From Blepharisma japonicum (lineage: Eukaryota > Ciliophora > Heterotrichea > Heterotrichida > Blepharismidae), in NCBI GenBank assembly GCA_949751835.1, contig CATKHK010000007.1, positions 310,001-374,000 of the forward strand: DNA of 64,000 bases, given 5' to 3'. The notes below the pieces were generated by a model. It had not been told where the DNA came from and searched no databases. It saw only the letters and a list, made by a program, of their open reading frames with translations. Each line of letters begins with the position of its first letter. The stretch's first letter is position 1. A program made the position numbers and the translations under genes. Below, in pieces: positions 61,091 to 64,000 of this stretch.

Positions 61091-63322
61091 ATGGTAAAAG
61101 ATATACAGAGTTTAATTGGTTTCCTCAAAAAAAGAAATGATAGAATAATTTTGCCAAAAATCCAAGAGGACACAGAAAGACGTCATCTTTTCAATCTAGA
61201 TTCCCAAAAATTTTCTGAAGATGATATATCTAAGCCTGCAACAATATCTACTGATCCTAATGAGACATTTAAAAACTCAAATGAACTTCCTCCTTTAAAA
61301 TATAAAGAAGTCTGACAAAGAGCAAGGAGAAAGCTTATTATGAGTATCAGAATAAAAAGATTGCTTAAAGATAAAGAAATTTATGGGCCTTCTAGTGCAC
61401 TTTTTATGGGGCGTGATGAACAGATGGAAGCTGGGGATGATTACTTCAGGAAAAAAGCATGCTTGATTTTGTCATACGAAGGCTCAAGCTTGGGAGAGGA
61501 ATTGCTTCCAAAGAGTATTATCCATCCTGGGAGCAAATGCAAAGCATGTTGGGATATTTTTGTAGGAATAATTTTACTGTACACTGCAATAACTACCCCA
61601 TTTGTATTAGCATTTGTTACAACCTCAGATTTTGATTTTTGGTTCTGAATGGATTTTTTTATTGATCTTTCCTTTTTATCTGATACAATAGTACAGCTTA
61701 ATACAGCATTTTACTCGAAAGAAGGAAAACTTTTATACACAAGAAAACAAATTTTTTGAAATTATTTAAAAGGATGATTAATAATAGATGTTTTAGCATC
61801 AATTCCACTTGGGATGATTGAGGCTTTAGTTTCAGTAGGATATCCAGGTGGTCTCAACCATTTTATCAAATTTTTTAGGCTAAAATCATTACCAAGACTG
61901 TTTCGGCTGTCAAAACTGACTAAATTTATGAAAAATAAAGAATCCGCAAGCTATATAGAAAACATTCAAGGCGCTTTTAGCATAAACTACACGGCTATGA
62001 GGATGATAAGTGCTATTTCTGCCATAATCATATGTCTTCATATAGTGGCATGTTTATGGTTTTATACTGCAAAAGCAGATGATTTTTCGACTGACACATG
62101 AGTATTCAGATACCATTATTTGGATAATGATATATGAACCCTCTACCTTACTTGCATATATTGAGGCACAGCCACTTTAGCAACTGTTGGCTATGGGGAT
62201 ATAGCTCCTTATTCCAATTCAGAAAAATTTTTAGCTATGTTTTGGATGGTATGTGGGGTTTATTTTCTTTCCTTTACAATTAGTTCTTTATCTACAATGC
62301 TAACGAAGCAAGATATTAAAAAAAATATAGTAGACTACAGACTATCAATTGCTGATGAATTTGTAAAAGAAGCAAGAATATCAGGAGAAATTAAGAAAAA
62401 AATGCAAAAAACTATAAGACTGTTCACGGAGAAAAATGGTTTTACATTTGATGAAAAAGAAGAACTTATTCATGAGCTCCCAAAACATTTACGATATGAA
62501 ATCGCAATGAACATGCATCATGGTGCTATTCGTTTATTTTCGTTTTTTACATTAAAAGATTATTCGTTCATCGCAAGTATAGTTCCCTATTTACAGCCCT
62601 TATTAGTAGATGTCAATGAAATTATCTGTAATGTAGGAGAGGCTCCTCAGAATATTTATTTTATTGTCAATGGTAAAGTAAGCTATATAAAAGAAAAAGA
62701 AGGAATAGTCTATCGCACACTTCAGCAAGGTCATTATTTTGGCGATATTGAACTTGTCAAGAAGGTTGCGAGAAAATACAAAATCGTTGCAAGCACTGAT
62801 ACATTTTTATTAATCATGGGCAAAAAAACAATAGAAAAAATTCAACTTGAATTTCCAGCTGTTTGAAAAGAAATTGGGATGATTGCTGAAGAAAGGGACA
62901 GAAAAATTAAAAAAGCTTTAGCTGAAACTTTAGCTTTATATAAAGCAAATAAAGCAGGGAAAATTCAAGACCTAAAAGCAGATGAATTTAGAGAGCTTAT
63001 TAATAAAGAAATAGGTGAAGAAAATTCCGAAACTGAAGATGAAGAAGGAAGTTTTAAATTTTCTATAAGAATGAGAAATAAAGAAATTTTGAAGGTAAAA
63101 AAGCAAATAAATAAAAATACAGAATGTTTAGAAAGAATTGAACAACTAATGGAGAAAATAATGCAAAAGCAGAAAAAAATTCCGATATTGCCTTCTCCAC
63201 CTGTGAATTATATAAGAAGATCGCTTAGAGGAAGCTTGCCTCAAATTAATATAGGATCTATTTCAAGAAATCCTTTAATAGAGACGTCTCCTAGCAATTT
63301 AACTGAAGACACTGCATCCTAG
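61091..63322 (+). CDS. voltage-gated potassium channel with cyclic-nucleotide-binding domain (EAG/CNG/HCN superfamily)
   Basis: 743 residues; about eight TGA codons (including 61313, 61646, 62099 and 62864) must be Trp. Six membrane segments: S1 DIFVGIILLYTAITTPFVLA, S2/S3 around FFIDLSFLSD and IIDVLASIPLG, S4 HFIKFFRLKSLPRLFRLSKL with spaced Arg/Lys, S5 AISAIIICLHIVACLWFY, pore TATLATVGYGDIAP with the potassium filter GYGD, S6 MFWMVCGVYFLSFTISSLS. A C-linker and CNBD (about 490-600) follow; the cassette FGDIELVKKVARKYKI is diverged, so ligand binding is uncertain. A coiled coil and basic tail end it. Such channels set membrane potential and help control ciliary beating in ciliates. Confidence 0.92.
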
Positions 63323-63395
63323 TGCCTTTTTTTGATTTTTGTCATAATAATTTCAGTCACTTAAATTTATAATAATCTGCATTATAAATTAAATA

Positions 63396-64000
63396 CTAGT
63401 TTTCTTTATAGGTTTCTTTATTTGGATTCATCCAAGGATCTTCTAAAATTTGTTGACATGTTGGCCTTTTATAAGGGTCTATCTGAATCATTCTTTTAAT
63501 TAATAATCTTGCTTGAGGAGCTACAACTGTGGGAATTTCAAAGCTCCCCATTAATATTTTTCTGTATACTTCTCTATCAGAACTCCCTGGAAAAGGGAAA
63601 ACACCTGATAGCATCACAAACAATAGCACTCCTAACGCCCATACATCAGCTGGGCCACCAAAATATTCCCGTTTGCTTACTATTTCAGGAGCCATATAAC
63701 TTGGAGTTCCGCAAAACATTTTTATTTTTTCATCAAAAACGTTCGTTGAAAATCCAAAATCAATTAATTTTATACTTTTGGTTCCATCAAGTAAAATATT
63801 TTCAAGCTTGATGTCTCTGTGAATAATTTTTAAATTATGGCAATAATTTACAGCGTTGACAACTTGGGTAAATAACTGTCTAGCTTCATCTTCGGGGATT
63901 TGACGATTAGTTTTTCGCTTGATATAGCTATGCAAAGATAAGCCATCTATAAGCTCCATAACAATGTGAATATGTTTTGGAGAATCTATTGCTTCTTTAA
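63396..64000 (-). CDS. Ser/Thr protein kinase (CAMK/AMPK-like), cut by window edge
   Basis: About 201 residues of the C-terminal kinase domain; the frame stays open to the right edge (KHIHIVMELIDG). The catalytic loop IIHRDIKLENILL, DFG (IKLIDFGFS), activation segment MFCGTPSYMAPEIVSKREYF and DVWALGVLLFVMLSGVFPFP are intact, so the kinase should be active. Thr in FCGTPSY and the overall motifs fit the CAMK/SNF1/MARK side of the family. The protein stops soon after the last kinase helix (CQQILEDPWMNPNKETYKEN), so there is no C-terminal regulatory domain. The N-lobe lies outside the window. Confidence 0.92.
   Translation of the reverse strand, partial: KEAIDSPKHIHIVMELIDGLSLHSYIKRKTNRQIPEDEARQLFTQVVNAVNYCHNLKIIHRDIKLENILLDGTKSIKLIDFGFSTNVFDEKIKMFCGTPSYMAPEIVSKREYFGGPADVWALGVLLFVMLSGVFPFPGSSDREVYRKILMGSFEIPTVVAPQARLLIKRMIQIDPYKRPTCQQILEDPWMNPNKETYKEN

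Noticed and set aside
1-64000. Bacterial origin or contamination
   Set aside because: Mini-introns, UGA-Trp and purely eukaryotic gene families (COG4, importin-alpha, PCNA, Rab, delta-COP) rule it out.
1-64000. TAA/TAG read as Gln, as in Tetrahymena or Paramecium
   Set aside because: Recognisable genes end at TAA or TAG exactly where their families end (PGK, PCNA, Hop, Rab), so both are stops.
1-64000. CRISPR arrays, telomeric repeats, virus-like or transposon elements
   Set aside because: No direct-repeat arrays, no CCCTAACA-type runs, and no transposase, integrase, polymerase or capsid genes recognised.

Overview
This window reads as macronuclear DNA of a heterotrich ciliate, most likely Blepharisma or a close relative. 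Three things in the sequence say so. First, TGA must be read as tryptophan: importin-alpha, an LZTR1-like protein, a TRIM-kelch protein, a potassium channel and about a dozen other genes stay open only that way, while TAA and TAG end genes. Second, introns are 15 or 16 nt long (GT...AG, with an A six bases from the 3' end); eight are placed here. Third, the DNA is AT-rich, with about 40 closely packed genes, short spacers and no operons. Assignment to Blepharisma rests on published descriptions of its UGA=Trp code and 15-16 nt introns; no database was searched. No virus-like element, telomere or CRISPR array was seen.

Layout. 1-10.3 kb: end of an unknown gene, a carbonic-anhydrase-like protein, an A20/AN1 zinc-finger protein, Golgi tether subunit COG4, an unknown protein, a Rab GTPase and two coiled-coil genes. 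10.3-24.3 kb: a small lipidated protein, an FG-rich nucleoporin-like protein divergent from importin-alpha, a TEX9-like protein, a short delta-COP, coiled-coil and TPR proteins, and two intron-containing unknown genes. 24.7-32 kb: a two-domain cyclic-nucleotide-binding protein, a glutaredoxin-like protein without its cysteines, a membrane-anchored bZIP factor and a repeat protein of possible axonemal type. 32.7-46.4 kb: a VIT-VWA protein carrying GLFG repeats and a histone H3-like fold, long coiled-coil proteins, kelch-BTB (LZTR1-like) and TRIM-kelch proteins, and a MOCS3/Uba4-type E1. 46.6-54.9 kb: tRNA-Arg(ACG) directly abutting a PCNA gene that lacks its start, a PP6 regulatory (SAPS) subunit, phosphoglycerate kinase and a prenylated NT-C2 protein. 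55-64 kb: a pseudoprotease-kelch protein, Hop/STI1, a voltage/cyclic-nucleotide-type potassium channel and a Ser/Thr kinase cut by the window edge.

The genes are mostly housekeeping or cell-structure genes for trafficking, nuclear transport, signalling and cilia, not a functional cluster. Recurrent themes are lipid-anchored proteins (six MG[CKI] N-termini, two CaaX boxes and a Rab), enzyme folds that lost catalytic residues (carbonic anhydrase, glutaredoxin, trypsin-like), and unusual domain fusions. The strongest candidate for something undescribed is the 1031-residue VIT-VWA-GLFG-histone-fold protein at 32751-35846.
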